Source of the DNA: Zymoseptoria tritici IPO323
Lineage: Eukaryota > Ascomycota > Dothideomycetes > Mycosphaerellales > Mycosphaerellaceae
Assembly (NCBI RefSeq): GCF_000219625.1
Contig: NC_018212.1
Span: 1,302,001 to 1,366,000, forward strand
DNA length: 64,000 nt
Direction of reading: 5' to 3'
Shown: positions 30,241 through 42,442 of the stretch, piece by piece
How the letters are laid out: every line of letters begins with the position of its first letter
How positions within the stretch are numbered: position 1 is the stretch's first letter
Translations under genes and position numbers: made by a program
The notes under the pieces: model-generated
What the model saw: the letters and a program-made list of their open reading frames with translations, nothing else
Database searches by the model: none
Told to the model about the DNA's origin: nothing

Positions 30241-33200
30241 CTAAATCTCTTGCCCAAAATCGTAATTATACGGCGGCGCCTGTCCGTCACATGAAAATCG
30301 TACCAGATACGGCGATGACACGGTTCTCGTATCCAACGCCACAGCACCGCTTGGGTCTGTGATGTTGAGATTGAATCCTGCACCGCCCACGGCTTGTCCA
30401 AAGACGACTCGTACTGGGAGGTACGTCCCAGCAGTCAATGTCAGACTGACGCTTCCGCGACCATTTCCTGGTCCATATGTGAACCAGCTCGAAATGTCCG
30501 AATTTGCCTTTGTCCAGCCTTTCCGAGCGAACCAACCACCCCAGAAAATGAACGCATCATCCACCAACGTGGCCGTGAATGTCCAGACTCCGGTGGCGTA
30601 TATATAGAAATATCCACGATGGTTGAGAGAGAATTGCTGGCAGGAGTACGGGGTCGGGCTGTTGTAGAAGGTAACGTTCGAGGCGGCATTGTTGGGACAA
30701 GTCGTGACAAATCCGGCGAAGGTGGTGTGAGTGCCGATGTTGTATATCCGTTGGTTGGTTCCGCCTTGAGAAGTGGCTTTGAGGTATGCCGGGTTGTAGG
30801 CGGTGTATGCGTTGTTGACATGTCCTGGCTGATCGTTGACGACCGCTTCGTATTGTACGCCCTGATTGTCACACGTCGTGAACGGCGCCGGGCGACCAAG
30901 GAAGACGTTGTCTACATACAAATAGCCTTCGTAGGTTCCAGCTGCGAAGTTGCACTGCCAGCGGAAGTCCAAGACTTTGTCTGGGCCCAAGATAATGCCG
31001 TCTATAACCTCCGGAATCTTTCGAGTACCGTAGCCTTGAGGATCGGCAGAGGTATAGGTGCGTGTCCTGACCACATCGCCACCGAATAAGGTGGTGAGGG
31101 TGCAAGTGGTGCCATTGGCAGCACCTTCCATGTAGAATAGATCGGTGAAGTACGTTAGTCGAACATTGTCGCCTGGGGGTGCGTAGCTGGTTGATTGAGA
31201 GAGCACCAAGGTAGGGCCGACACCGCCAGCAGTGTCGTTCTTGCGGCACTGCATGGAGCTGTACCACTATTAGCGCGCGGGTTCCCTTGGAGCATGGCAA
31301 CGTTTGGGAGCGATGCAAACTTACGCGACTGTAATACCATCATACGCGATTGGAAAGATAGTGGTTGACTGGGCACTTAATCTCGAAATACCATCCACAG
31401 TCTTCGACCAGCCGTCGAATTCTGCCTCGAAACCTCTCCCTGTGAAGTTCTCGAAGCTATAGTTGCGCATGATGTTCTGTCCGGTTGTTGGTGTTGGAAG
31501 GTTAGTCACTCGTGTGGTGGTTACGCTCTGTGTCGGCCCGGTTGCGGTGGTTGTAACAATGATCGAAGTGGTCGGTCCCGGCGCCGTGGAGACTGAGACT
31601 GTGCGTTCGGTTGTTGTGCGCTCAATCGTGGTGGGCGGCTGCGTGAATGTAATGGTCGAAGCGCTTTGTGTTGTTCTCTCCGTTGACACTATCGTGCTGG
31701 CTGGTAGCTGGGACGTTACCGTACTTGCGGGTAGTGTAGTCCGAGCAGTGGTTCTTTCAGTGCTAACAATCGTGCTAGCCGGTAGCTGGGATGTAACAGT
31801 AGGCCCCGATGCGGTTGTAACATACGTACTAGCTGGCTGCGTAGTCGTCACGTCTCTGGTCGATATAAGTGTGCTTGTGACGTCTCTGGTCGAAGCCGGT
31901 AGCTGAGATGTTACAGTCGGTCCTGATGCTGTTGTGACCAATGTGCTAGCTGGAAGCGTAGTCCGATCGGTGCTGACCAAAGTCGAGACGATCGTTGGTC
32001 CAGAAGCTGTTGTAACATACGTACTAGCTGGCTGCGTAGTTGTCACGTCCCTGGTCGATACGAGTGTGCTTGTGACGTCTCTAGTTGAAGCTGGTTGGAT
32101 TGATAAGCTTGTACTGACAGCAGTTGTGGTCCTCTCGATAGTCTGTGTCTGGGCAGGTTGAATGGAGAGACTTGTGCTAGTCACCGTAGTTCCGTCCCTT
32201 ACGGATGTGACGAGAACGGTTGTAGTGCTCGCCGGAAGTACCGAAGTTTGGGTCTGTGTCCGTTCCAACGTGGAAACGAGTGTCGATGTCCGTTCGAGGG
32301 TAGAAGTCACGTCCCTCGTAGAAGCCGGTTGAATGGATAAGCTCGTGCTGACAGCAGTTGTGGTCCTTTCGAGGGTCTGTGTCTGCGCCGGTTGGATAGA
32401 GAGGCTTGTGCTGGTCACTGTAGTTCCGTCCCGGACAGAGGTTAGAAGAACAGTGGTAGTGCTAGCCGGAAGTACAGATGTTGCCGTCTGGGTCCTCTCC
32501 AATGTCGAGACAATCGTAGATGTTCTTTCCAAGGTCGAGACGATCACGGACGTTCTTTCGACGGTCGATGTAGCAGCTGGTTGAATAGAGAGGCTGGTGC
32601 TGACGGCTGTTGTGGTCCTCTCGATAGTCTGGGTTTGAGCCGGTTGAATAGAAAGGCTGGTGCTCACGATTGTGCTGCCATCGCATGTTGTGGTCAGGAG
32701 TAATGTTGTGGTACTGGCAGGAAGTACCGATGTTTCCGTTCGCGTTCTTTCCAAAGTTGATATCAAGGTCGAAGTGACGTCCCGAGTGGATTCCGGGCGA
32801 ATGCTTAAGCTCAGGCTGACAGTGGTCGCCGTTGCTGTCTCCCTGAGCGTTGAAGTCTGCCCGGGAGCAGAGCTTGTCGTCGTCTCTCGTAGGGTTGACA
32901 CATAGGTCTGCGTCACGGTGCGGTCGCTCACAACGGTTTCCCGCAGAGTGGTGATAACTCTTTCGGTTGATGCTGGAGCTGTTGTCGTTTGACGCTCAGT
33001 TGATGTTTGGCCCGGAGCAGAGCTGATGAGGGTAGCTGTCTCGGTGGGGAATCTCAAAGTCGAAGTCACATCTCTCGTGACAGTGTAGGTAATCTCGCTG
33101 ACCACTGTGGATGCGGGCGCTGTGGTGGTCGAAGTGACTGTAGCTGTGCTGGCACTTTGTGTTGTCACGAAGGTTGTACCTGGAGCGGTAGTTGTGAATG

Positions 33201-35848
33201 TGGATGCAGGGTACGTAGTCTCATACGTGGTCGTCTGCGATCAGCGTTAGCATCTTCAAGGGGCCAAAGTGGAGCTACCGTGAATCGAGAAGCTAGAGAC
33301 TTACGTAGGTACTCGCAGGCAGTGCACTGTATACCGTGCTGACAGAAATGGAGACAGTCGTTTCCCGCGCCGTCGTCGTTTCCCTAACGGTCGATAGTAG
33401 TGTTTGTGTAATGGTCCGGTCGCTGACAACAGTCTCCCTCAAAGTGGTAACCACCCGTTGTGTTTGTGTCTCCGGAGGTACTGAGCTGATAATGGTCTCC
33501 CTAGCCGTGGTCGTCAATCCCGGTGCGGATGAAGTTGTGGTTTCCCGAAGTGTTGATACAAGTGTCTGGGTGACTGTTCGATCGCTGACAATCGTCTCCC
33601 TCAAAGTAGTGAATACGGTTTCTCCAGGTGCCGTAGATACTTCCCTCCGAGTCTGCGTCTCCGTGGGGAACCGAAGAGTGGACACATCTGTTCGGGTAAC
33701 GGTACGATCGCTGACGATAGTTTCTCTTAAAGTGGTGAATACGGTCTCTGCAGGTGCAGAACTGACGAGAGTTTCCGTGGGACCTCGCTGCGTGGAAACT
33801 TCTGTTTGGGTAATGGTACGATCGCTAACGACAGTTTCTCTTAGTGTGGTGACCACCGTCTCTCCAGGCGCAGTACTGATACGCGTTTCGGTCGGCCCGC
33901 GCTGCGTTGAGACTTCCCTCTGCGTCGTCGTATCTCGCTGAGTCTGGGTCTCCGTGGGAAAACGAAGGGTCGAGGTGATGGTCTGCGATATGGTTCGGTC
34001 GCTCACAACTGTTTCTCTGACAGTGGTGAAGAGAGATTCTGTTTGTGTTGGACCAGACAGCGTGGAAGTCTCTCTTAATGTTGTAGAAATCGTCTCGGTG
34101 GCTGTAGTTGCGGTAAGAGTGTAGTAGACGGTGGAGTAGATGGTGGAGAGGTAGGTCGAGACAGAGGTTTGGCCAGGGAGTGAGGAGAAGACGGTACTGT
34201 AGATAGTCGAAGCTGGAGCGGTAGACACAGTCACCCGTTCGGTCGTTATTGTCGAAGCTCCGAGCGTTTCCGTGGCTGTCGTAGTATATGTGTAGCTACT
34301 GGCAGACTGGACGAGCGTGGTAACGTAGGCCGATGGCGAAGGCGTTTCTGTCACGGTCCTGATCTCTGTGATGGTCGATACTGGCACCAGAGATGGCGAT
34401 ATAGTGGGTCCTGAAACGCTGCTGTCCGGCGCACCACTTGATGGATCGACTGTGCCCGGAATGCTCGTCGCAGATGGCGATGAGAGGATCGTCGACGTCC
34501 CTGAGCTGGCAGTGAGACTGCCGGTCTCAACTGTCGAGGTAGTCACATCGTCAGCCCGTTGGACAGCCCGCAGTCGAAGGCCAGAAAGTGCAGGGTATGG
34601 CCAAGGCCTCTGAGCGTTGACTTCGCTGTAGAACACACACTGCTCTTGCGTGTTCGAATATCCGACGCAGTTGACCATACTCAAACACTGCGCCCTGCAC
34701 TCCTGTGGCGTCGCTCGCTTCAAAATTGAATCCCTTCGTCGATCAGAGTACGGGATGATGGTCCCGTTGTAGATGACGCCGCAGGCCACCAAAGTCTCCA
34801 CGTTAGATACGTTCAAATACCGTCCATTATAGCCGGGACAGACACCAATGACAGCATCTGCAACGTTGGCGACAGGGGAAGCAGTGGCGACCTCAACTGC
34901 AGTACTGGTCCTGCCTCCAAAGGTGTATGACGTGGTAAAGCCGCCCTCGACAAACGTCGTTGGCTCGCCATCGACTTCGACCACTCGAGTGGCACCGCCT
35001 ATAACTGTGGTATTGACAGTGCCCCCAGAAATGTAGTATCGAGTGATGAGCGATGCGGCGCTTGTGGTCGATGAAGTGGTGACAGATGTTGTCGAAAGCG
35101 AGACGACCGTGACAACAGGCGGAGCTGAAGATGGCGATGAAAGAGCTGCTGACGATCCGACCAACGATCCTGCCGATAGACCTGCTGTGGATAGCGCTGT
35201 AGATACTGCTGATGATGCCGAGGATCCTGCTGATGATACTGCTGCAGAGACAGTGCTCGATATCTGCTGATCCAAGGTTGAGATTGGGCTTCGCAAAGAG
35301 CTCGCCGGTTGTATCGTATAGCTCGAGGCCAGGCCCAGGACTGCAGAAGATTCTGTGCTGCCTGAAGATGGCTCAATCGGCTCGAGAGATGGTGTTTCCG
35401 ATGCGGATATGGTACTAGTGGGCAACGACACCTCTCCTCCATCTCTCGAGGTGAAAGAAGAGCTTATAGCTGAGGATATTGCTGTCAGGACAGCTGAGGC
35501 ATCAACGTTCGAGACCAATGTGCCAGATCCAGAAGAAGCGAATGATGACTGTCCGTCTGATCTCGTAAGACTATCTTCCGCGAAAGTGTACGTGCTAGGC
35601 GACCGTGTTCCGGGCGTGGTTGTATCGATGGCGAAAGATTCATTTTGTTGCAGTGTAGTAGCCAGAGGATATCCCATCGTCGTGCCGTTCGTGACGATCC
35701 ACCCAGACTCGGGAAGCGGCCATTGTGCGATGCTATTGCAGACTGTCACTGTCTCGGTAATCACACGGGGAGTGGCCGAGCTGGCGCCATGCACGAAGTG
35801 ATGCGAATGAGAAACAATAAAGGCCAGCACGCCGTGGACGAGCCTCAT
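30241..35848 (-). CDS. giant secreted GLEYA adhesin with Ser/Thr repeats
   Basis: Three exons (35848-33305, 33234-31325, 31258-30241) give 1823 aa. ATG 35848 was chosen because it starts a signal peptide (MRLVHGVLAFIVSHSHHFVHG); the frame is open further upstream. Order: Ser-rich region; a Cys-containing PAN/apple-like module at about residues 380-470 (CPGYNGRYLN.. QECRAQCLSMVNC); some 900 residues of Ser/Thr repeats built on TLRETVVSDRTVTQT, SAPGETV, LPASTTTVL and SLSIQPA units; a jelly-roll CBM-like domain (IMRNYSFENFTGRGF.. DGW); and a C-terminal GLEYA lectin domain of about 170 residues (GYFYIYATGVWTFTATLVDD, FIFWGG). There is no C-terminal hydrophobic GPI signal. The usual yeast order has the lectin domain at the N terminus; here it is C-terminal. 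It probably works in cell-wall or surface adhesion. Confidence 0.85.
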
Positions 35849-36882
35849 GTTGAGAGCATAGATCTGTGGTGCGACGGTAAAATCGTCGTAGCGAGGTACA
35901 TCCTTCTGTTGACTGGCCAAGCACAGTCCATTCTTGTTGTTGAGCCGCATTCCTTTCATTCCGGGAACGGATAGCATGCCAGGTGGGTCACTGCAGTTAT
36001 TCGATGAACACATTCATCCCTCACCATGTCATTAAATCGCCATAGGCCTCGTTGCTGGCCTCTCGATTTGTGCTGCCGCCGTGCTACTGCCGTGCAACCG
36101 GAGGTCGAAGACTTACTCTTGCTCAATTTCCGCTCACGGCTTGATCGAAGCCTTTCATACCTCTCACTCAGGTCTCTGACGGCGGGTCACGCCAGCCACC
36201 GCCGAGAAGGCGCACTGAGCTGCTGGACGCTACCATCTCAACGCAGAGCTGTTGACCCGTCAATGCCCGTGGGCGAGAATCAGCAGCTCGTTCACCCAGG
36301 CGTGCGGCGGTCATGGAGATGAAGCAAGGCGTGCCCAAAGACTCAAATCAAGTCCCATGGATCCATTGCCAAAGAACTCAGCGAGACCTAGGAATCGACA
36401 AGCGTCTGGGCCATAGTTTGTCGAGGTCCTGCAGACCAACACGAGTGATGTATAAAGAGATGTCTGGGCGACGTTGCTGTTTGGCTTCCCGCCAAGGCGT
36501 GGGCGGCAGAACCTCGGAAGAGAAGCAACATTTCCCTCTTCGCATGACACAACGCCTAGATCATTTCAAGACGATCGTCGTGCTGTATGCGAAAGGTTGG
36601 TAGAGCAAATCCATTCATTCTCTCATCTGCTCGCCCTCGCCAGCAACCCGTCCACAGCACCTCCATTCCCAGCTCCGTAAACGATTGCTTGAGCCAGGTC
36701 AGAGAAGACACCGTCGACGCAATCCCAGCAGAGGGTCGCTCACTCATATCAGCAAGGGTATCTGATCAAACCATCTGCTCCCATCATCTCATCTATCCTG
36801 CTCCATATCCATAGCATCTCTGAAACTGTACAATCCGCTGTCTCTGCCACCTTCTGTCCCACCTCCCTATTCATCCTCCGGA
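35849..36882. other. intergenic, adhesin promoter side
   Basis: About 1 kb between the adhesin start and the end of the C2H2 gene. No gene is recognised. The adhesin frame stays open to about 36013, so a longer 5' exon cannot be excluded. Confidence 0.5.
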
Positions 36883-38970
36883 TCAATACCCCCTACCGCC
36901 TCCCATCTCACTACTATAACTTCCCCCTCCACCAACTCCACCCTGCACCTGACCTCTCAGGGTAGCCACCTCCTCCCTCAAATTCGAAATCCTCAACTCG
37001 TACTCGTCCTGCATCCTCGAGAACCTACCCTCCAATTGCCTCACATACGCCCACAAATCTCCTTCTCCCATGCCTCCTCCTGCGCCTCCAGCCATCATAT
37101 CCCGAATGCTACTCCCGGAGCTACGGCCATGCGAGGAATGACTGCCTGGTTGACTCGCCTGCGCTTGATTCTGCGGATTTCCAGGATACGAAACTGCAGA
37201 CTGCCCTTGTCCGCCGAGCTGGCTTGGCAAATGCATGTTCGGTAGCAACGGACCCGTCGTCATTGCTGGTTGCATCACTGTGGTCCTTTGGGGTTGCTGA
37301 GCAGGCGTCTGGCTACTCGCGCTCAGCGGCGGCAGCTGGATGTTATGCTGCTGTTGCGTCTGCTGGTTCGCGCCGCCGCCAAACTGCGTCGTCGGAGGTG
37401 GCGGACTCCTCGTACCGGAAGGAATACTTCCTCTTCCAAAGTGCGCTTGCTGAAATTGTGTTGTCAGACTCGTCGATCGGTTCCGGCCGATCATGCCGCT
37501 GCCTTCTACGCTCAAACGATGTTGGTCGTGGTGAGGTTGGCCGCCAGGGGAGAGAGGTTTCGGCGAGGAAGTCATCATGCCGGGTTCGGCAAAGACTTGG
37601 CCTGGGCCGTAGTAGGACCCCGGAGCGGGACTGTGTCCGGACATTTCATGTGGTGAAGTGGCGGTGCTAGAAGATCCAGGGTGAATCACCTGTGGCGGAC
37701 CCATACTGCCTTGACCTTGCATATTCCTCGTCGGGGCCGGAGGATAGGTACTGGAGTGTTGTCGGTACACCTCGCGATTTGGATCTTGTGGTGTCTCCAA
37801 TTGTTGACGCTTGCGATTCGGCTCGCTGATACGTCGCGCAGATTGGCCGTCATCTTGGTCATCACCCTCGTATTCGACACCCTCCATTCCTTCACCATCT
37901 CCATAATCATCCTCGCCGCCGAAGCTCGACCTCCGCCCTGCGCAACCACCGGGACCCTTGTTATGCCGTGCCAGTGCATCACCACGAGCGAACTGCCGTC
38001 CACACTTGTCACATTTGTGTGGCCTTTCACCAGTATGTAACTTGGTATGTCTCTTCAAATCGTGTAGTCGACGGAAGCGTGCTTGACATGTTTGACAAAC
38101 GTATGGCTTCTCCTGGCTGTGCGTCAAGAGATGACTCTTCAAGTTGTGGTGTCGCGTGAAATCGGTCGAGCAATATGGACATTTGTGTCGCTTGCTTGTC
38201 GATGCTGGAGATTTCGGACTGCCTTGACCATATCCAGGCAGGCTCATCCCTCGTGAAGGTCCGCCATCCTGCTGATCTGACGGCGGTCCTGGATATGAAA
38301 ATGCTTTGTTCCCATCCTGCTCTTGCACTGCCAGATGTCCATTGTTCTCCGGATATGACGCGCCATCCGCCATCTGTGCTGGCTCAGCCACGAATTGCTG
38401 GTTGTGGTCATTCGCTGTGGCTGTCATCGCGCTTCCCGTAGCTGTGCTCTCTGCCGTGCCAAAGCTGCCCAGACTGACAGGACTGACTTGCTCCGACCCA
38501 TTTTGATTCGCAGATGCTGTTGGCACTGTTATCTTCTCGGCCGCCCTCCGCATTGGCTCGCTCAATTTGTCTGCCGCCGGCGCATCAGTTGGTCTGCTCA
38601 TTCCTCCCGCGCCCATCAACGAATGCATGGCCTGGACTGCCGGATTTGGACTTGTCTGTCGCGAGTCTTGCACTCCATTCGACTGGACTTTGTTCCTCCG
38701 CTTCAACTCCGCCATCGCGGCCGCACCGGTCAGTGGGAGTGCCGAAGCAGTCCGCGGGGAGAGACCGCGAGTACTGCTTTTTGGAGGTGTGGGCGTGGAC
38801 TTTTGCGCGATCGAGCGAGCGAGGGTTGGAAGTTCGAGGATCGGGTTCGGTGTGGTATTCGCAGCGGTCGCGCCAGTCAATTTCGCCGTCGCAGGACTGT
38901 TGTTCGCGCCCTCGAGCGTCGGAAACGGTTCGGCAGGTGGTGATGTGGCTTTGCGCGTTATCGAAGCCAT
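36883..38970 (-). CDS. C2H2 zinc-finger transcription factor
   Basis: Single exon, 695 aa from ATG 38970. Three adjacent fingers at about residues 260-345: HKCPYCSTDFTRHHNLKSHLLTH, YVCQTCQARFRRLHDLKRHTKLH, and a third ending in Cys rather than His (HKCDKCGRQFARGDALARHN, then GPGGC). Linkers are TGERPHK-like. The long N terminus is Ser/Pro/Ala/Thr-rich. After the fingers come an acidic patch (EDDYGDGEGMEGVEYEGDD), a Gln/Pro/Ser-rich region and a final predicted coiled coil (LWAYVRQLEGRFSRMQDEYE.. LREEVATLRGQV). It is a nuclear DNA-binding regulator; targets are unknown. The third-finger pattern recurs in a conserved filamentous-fungal family I cannot name with certainty. Confidence 0.88.
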   Translation of the reverse strand: MASITRKATSPPAEPFPTLEGANNSPATAKLTGATAANTTPNPILELPTLARSIAQKSTPTPPKSSTRGLSPRTASALPLTGAAAMAELKRRNKVQSNGVQDSRQTSPNPAVQAMHSLMGAGGMSRPTDAPAADKLSEPMRRAAEKITVPTASANQNGSEQVSPVSLGSFGTAESTATGSAMTATANDHNQQFVAEPAQMADGASYPENNGHLAVQEQDGNKAFSYPGPPSDQQDGGPSRGMSLPGYGQGSPKSPASTSKRHKCPYCSTDFTRHHNLKSHLLTHSQEKPYVCQTCQARFRRLHDLKRHTKLHTGERPHKCDKCGRQFARGDALARHNKGPGGCAGRRSSFGGEDDYGDGEGMEGVEYEGDDQDDGQSARRISEPNRKRQQLETPQDPNREVYRQHSSTYPPAPTRNMQGQGSMGPPQVIHPGSSSTATSPHEMSGHSPAPGSYYGPGQVFAEPGMMTSSPKPLSPGGQPHHDQHRLSVEGSGMIGRNRSTSLTTQFQQAHFGRGSIPSGTRSPPPPTTQFGGGANQQTQQQHNIQLPPLSASSQTPAQQPQRTTVMQPAMTTGPLLPNMHLPSQLGGQGQSAVSYPGNPQNQAQASQPGSHSSHGRSSGSSIRDMMAGGAGGGMGEGDLWAYVRQLEGRFSRMQDEYELRISNLREEVATLRGQVQGGVGGGGSYSSEMGGGRGY

Positions 38971-41900
38971 GTGGCTCACACGTCACTCACTCTTCGAGGA
39001 ACGGTCTATGCGCGCGCATCAGCTATTGACAGTCCGAGCGCAGAGAACAAGAGTCATGTGTGGGGTTATGATGGAGTGAATGCGAGTTGCTCAACATGCT
39101 GGGAGTGGGCGTGGAAAGTGCAGGGACAAGCAAGAAAGCATCGCAGTCGAGAGAGCAGGGCAAAACGTACTGACGAAGTGTAATCCTCCAAGAATCCTCC
39201 ACGCGGCTCCACGATGCTGCACTCCAGGGGTTCTGCGGCTCCTGGTCGAGCTGGGATCGCATTGCCCGGACGCGAAAGTTCGTGTGGGATTGCAGTGCTC
39301 GGATTCGTCCAGTCGCAACGATGTGTGGAATAAGGCTCGATTATGTTGAAGTCGTATGCGACGCGAAATCTGGAGCTCTGTCTATCCAGCGAGTTTCTGC
39401 AAAGTCCGGCGAGAGTAATTGCGAATTACAATAAGCGAAGAGTCGTCTGGACGAGGTCGTGTAGTGTCGTCGCGAGCTGATTGAGCGACAGGTGATATTG
39501 TACAGTGAAGCCCAGAGCAAGTCGAGAGATCGAGAACACAGCCGCAGTAGGCGTAGTCGAAGGACGCCTTGTTTTGTGGTGACGACGGAGCTGAGTCGAA
39601 CCAAGATGCGAGAGACAGAGAGTGGCGGCGAACCGGCTGACTGGGAGTGCTGGAAGTGGTGCGATGGGCGGTGCGCCGGTGTTGTGTGCAGAGTTCAGCC
39701 TCTCTTGGATAGAAAAGTGGCGATAGTGGTGGCGGTGGAGAGAGTCGAGTCGAGCGTTGGATGAGACTCGACGTCAAACAGATCCACGGTCAACACACGA
39801 AGACCCTGAGGTTCCAAGACGACAAAGGATCCGATTTGAAGGGCACCAAGAACGACCAGAGGGTGGAACGGTATGTTTCCGACCGAGGGATGTGCTGGGT
39901 TCAAGTGTCCGGGTTTGGATTTACCGTACCGCTTGAGGGTTGGGGGAAAGAGCACGACAACCAAGGCGAGGCGCAGTTCTCATTCCTTCAGCCGGGCAGC
40001 GTCAGCGTCACTTTCTGTATAATCGTCTTGGCAGAACGACCAGATCGCAGTCGACTAATCCCTGGTCGGGTCGATATTCTATGCCAACGCGGATCGTCCT
40101 CGGACACTTCAGTGCTATCGCCATACTAATTCTCGATCTGAGCCTCATCCCACAAGCCACCAGTTCCGTTCAATGTGCGAGCCACTCGGCTGCTTTCCTT
40201 CCGTCTTCTGGCGCTCTTCCCGTCGCTCGTCCAACTATTTTGCCAGACCAACAGACTACAATGCGGTCATGCAGCCTTCACGCTGTGATGGACTACCTTA
40301 CGATCGATCCTTGTCGTCTTCACACCGACAGCTTACAGGTACATTCCTTCCGTGCTCTTCATCAGGCTACATACTACCTGCAAAGATCACTCAAGGCCAA
40401 AGAGCCTCCGAAAAGCCGACAACGTCAATGCGAACCGCTCGCTCGTGGCGCGTTCCTACGTCAGCTCGCGGGCGAAGGTTCATCGGCGTGGAGATTGAGT
40501 TTGCAGCCGCAACGGCGACGCCTCACACTTCCTTCTAGCCTATATTGTTACCCTACAACCGCAACCAACATCGTCGCCAGCGCCGACAGAATCGCGCGCG
40601 AGAGAAAGCTGTGTACGCTCGCTCTACAGCGCTGCTCATGGCATGACCCTGGGACTACTCCGGCGGTCAAGTCAAGCGAGGATACGAACAGAACAGGTTA
40701 TGCACACTCGGCAAAGCAGAATCGAAGACTACCTTTAGACCTCGAAGATGACATCATTTTCAATATATGATGCGACAGACAGAACAGTCTTCGAAAAACA
40801 AGGACGAGAGAACAGGTTGACAGGCCACGCGAGGAACGACAGAATCGATTGACGAGCCACAGCGCAGTCCCAACAACGTGGAGGCGAAACCGTGCATCTG
40901 GTGGTGTGGCAGCATCCTCGTCATGTCGTCCCACAGAAACCGGTTCTCTTCGCGAGGATGTTGGCCTTGTGGCCTTGTTTTGCTGACACTACTAGACTCT
41001 CAACTACACATGAGACAACCTGTACCATTCAACTTGCCTGGTGTAGGCAATGAAGACCTTTTCGCCCAGGTCGGAGCAGAGCGTTTCGAAGACTACATGC
41101 CTCAGGCACGAACTCTTCTATTGCACCGCCGCCACCACCGCCCGCTCCCGGCGAACGGTCTCATTCCGCGACAATGTGAACAAACCGGATGAACCGCATC
41201 TACCGAACGTAACGCAGGACCACAGAACCGCGGAATCAAAAGTCGGCATGTCGAAACCACGAAGATCATTGTCGCTGAGGGGTCCAGGTCTCGGAAGTGG
41301 AACCTCCGTCTCTCCACAAGCCTGACAGCTCTTCTTGGCGGAGGTCGATCCGGACTCGAAGTCTCTCAAGGCACTTCACTTCTTGGTCTTCCGGCATCGA
41401 GCTAAGCGATTCAATTGAGGCTGAAAGTGCTTGCCATGTTTTCCACTGGAGCCAAGGAGATGTCAAAGCTCTTGGTACTGAGTAAGTATGGCTGAGCAGG
41501 TGGCGAAGCTCACATCCCGGAGGTGCTTCACTTTGACACGAGGTTTGAAACGGGAACGACTTACTGTGACTACAGTTCATGCCAGGTTTTCGGTGGCTGG
41601 TGCTCTTGTCAGAGTTCCATGCTGTTGCTCCTTCGAAGCAGCCCAGATGGAAGAATGGACAGACGAAGAGTGAGATGCTGGTTTTCTAGCGACTTCAGTC
41701 TCCAGAAGAGCCGGATTCGGTGCCCGCTCCACGAAGCTTTGCAGGCCAGCATGAGATGACGAAGGTGTCGATGCTTACCTAGAGGGCACATCGATGGTTT
41801 TCGACGCCGAGCGACTGTCCCTGGACGCAGTATACGATCTGGAAGACCTGACCATGTCCATGCTCATTATGATACGATCTGCGGACTAAATGCAAGACTT

Positions 41901-42442
41901 ATTTCCAGCAGACGGTCAACCAATATGCCTCATCGGACTCGGATCTACAGGCTGTAGACTGGCTACGGGAACTATACGTCGGCTCTCTTCGGGCAGGCAC
42001 AACTTACTGGTAATGTTTCGATGTTGCATTGGCTCGGAATCGTCGGCATTGCGACATGGTCTCCAGGGAGCAGACACTACGTCTATCGTTCCTTATGGGA
42101 ATCTTGGTGGGACGTACTGGCCCAACAACTGGAACTGCTGCTCCGACGGTAAATGTCACAAAAAGGAGTATAGCTAGTCGCAGTAAGTCGTTGTCCGTCG
42201 GTCCATACTGCGAAACGTGTACTGATTGCCTTCTAGCAGATACCGAAGCGAATAGACTCGTGGGCAGAACGGAAGGCGGCAAGGGCGGTTTGGAGGTGGA
42301 GGCACTGTTGCACACGGATTGTACTTGTCATCGTCGTGGAGGACATAGAACCGTCGGTATGCAATGCCCGCATTTATGCTCAAATGAGGTTCTTTTGACC
42401 ACGTCCAACGTGTCATCTTTCACCACCACCATCTGCTCACAA
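38971..42442. other. 3.5-kb gene-poor gap
   Basis: Between the C2H2 start and the carboxylesterase end. Short overlapping frames occur on both strands, but none has a domain, signal peptide or family motif I can support. The first few hundred bases are likely a long 5' leader and promoter of the C2H2 gene. The rest may hold unrecognised non-coding RNA or small genes. Confidence 0.5.

Noticed and set aside
31463..33941. Plus-strand Val-rich frames opposite the adhesin
   Set aside because: They are antisense of the Ser/Thr repeats, broken into pieces, with no start context or family.
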